From Verrucomicrobiales bacterium (lineage in GTDB: Bacteria; Verrucomicrobiota; Verrucomicrobiia; Verrucomicrobiales; V1-33): 5,898 nt of DNA. The first letter of the stretch is position 1; each line of letters begins with the position of its first letter. A model generated the notes under the pieces. The model ran no database searches, was not told where the DNA came from, and was given only the letters and a program-made list of their open reading frames with translations. Location: assembly GCA_023253575.1 (NCBI GenBank), contig JALRGB010000290.1:1-5898 (forward strand). The letters run 5' to 3'. The translations under genes and the position numbers were made by a program. Shown in pieces: positions 5,734 through 5,898 of this stretch.

Positions 5734-5898
5734 CTATGGGGCGAGCAATCGGACACGATAGAACCGGCTGCTCTGCGTAGCGGGAGGGCTGATCGTGCGG
5801 GGCGGACCGCGGTCGATCCATTGAGTGCGACTGCCTGCGCTGGGAACGACTGTTGGGCTTATTTTCCAGCGGGTTCCGTCGTCGGAGTATTCGATGGC
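5734..5898 (-). CDS. C-terminal fragment of a probable exported protein
   Basis: The frame enters from the right edge and ends at TAG (5736-5734), giving 54 residues that begin AIEYSDDGTRW and end FYRVRLLAP. The order of elements is: a beta strand with SDDG and W, then VVPSAG, WIDRGPP, SPPATQ, and the final RFYRVRLLAP. It resembles C-terminal modules of large secreted or surface proteins in Verrucomicrobiota and related phyla, which often end in a YRV-type strand. The function of the missing N-terminal part is unknown. The frame is certain from codon structure and composition compared with the other frames; the family placement comes from memory of similar tails and is less sure. The neighbouring outer-membrane barrel suggests an envelope or export role. 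Confidence 0.72.
   Translation of the reverse strand, partial: AIEYSDDGTRWKISPTVVPSAGSRTQWIDRGPPRTISPPATQSSRFYRVRLLAP

Noticed and set aside
5228..5821. 197-aa minus-strand open frame over the signal-peptide end of the barrel gene
   Set aside because: Its sequence is Arg/Pro/His-rich and overlaps two better frames (the barrel gene and the exported-protein tail).
1..5898. CRISPR arrays, tRNA or rRNA genes, insertion sequences
   Set aside because: No regularly spaced direct repeats, cloverleaf-like segments or transposase motifs were found by eye on either strand.

Overview
The window is a compact, high-GC bacterial segment in which every gene I can support lies on the minus strand, so transcription runs from right to left. 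The best guess for the host is a Gram-negative, Verrucomicrobiota-like bacterium. The reasons are an outer-membrane beta-barrel protein ending in Phe, an upstream secreted protein whose C-terminus (IEYSDDGTRW ... FYRVRLLAP) resembles tails I associate with large Verrucomicrobiota exported proteins, and two clear starts with no Shine-Dalgarno sequence. This placement is inference; no rRNA or marker gene is present.

Layout from right to left (5' to 3' of the transcripts): (1) 5898-5734, the last 54 codons of a probably exported protein. (2) After 66 bp, 5667-4468, a 399-aa signal-peptide-bearing beta-barrel outer-membrane protein. (3) A 211-bp gap (4467-4257) with a consensus TATAAT box, an adjacent 12-bp palindrome and a C/T-rich leader. 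(4) 4256-2013, a 747-aa glycoside-hydrolase-like protein with a C-terminal (alpha/alpha)6-type domain. (5) 2016-730, a 428-aa GT4 glycosyltransferase that resembles diacylglycerol glucosyltransferases. (6) 737-1, the N-terminal 245 residues of an alkaline-phosphatase-superfamily (type I phosphodiesterase-like) protein that runs off the left edge.

Genes 4 to 6 are tightly linked. The hydrolase stop and glycosyltransferase start share ATGA, and the glycosyltransferase stop lies inside the start region of the phosphodiesterase (8-bp overlap, TTG start with a GGAGG box 6 nt upstream). This suggests an operon driven from the 4314-4319 promoter, whose three products (glycan hydrolase, glycolipid-type glycosyltransferase, phospho- or sulfo-ester hydrolase) act on one glycan or glycolipid. 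The substrate cannot be read from the sequence. Genes 1 and 2 look like a separate envelope unit. No RNA genes, mobile elements or CRISPR arrays were seen, and no gene-free stretch exceeds 300 bases.
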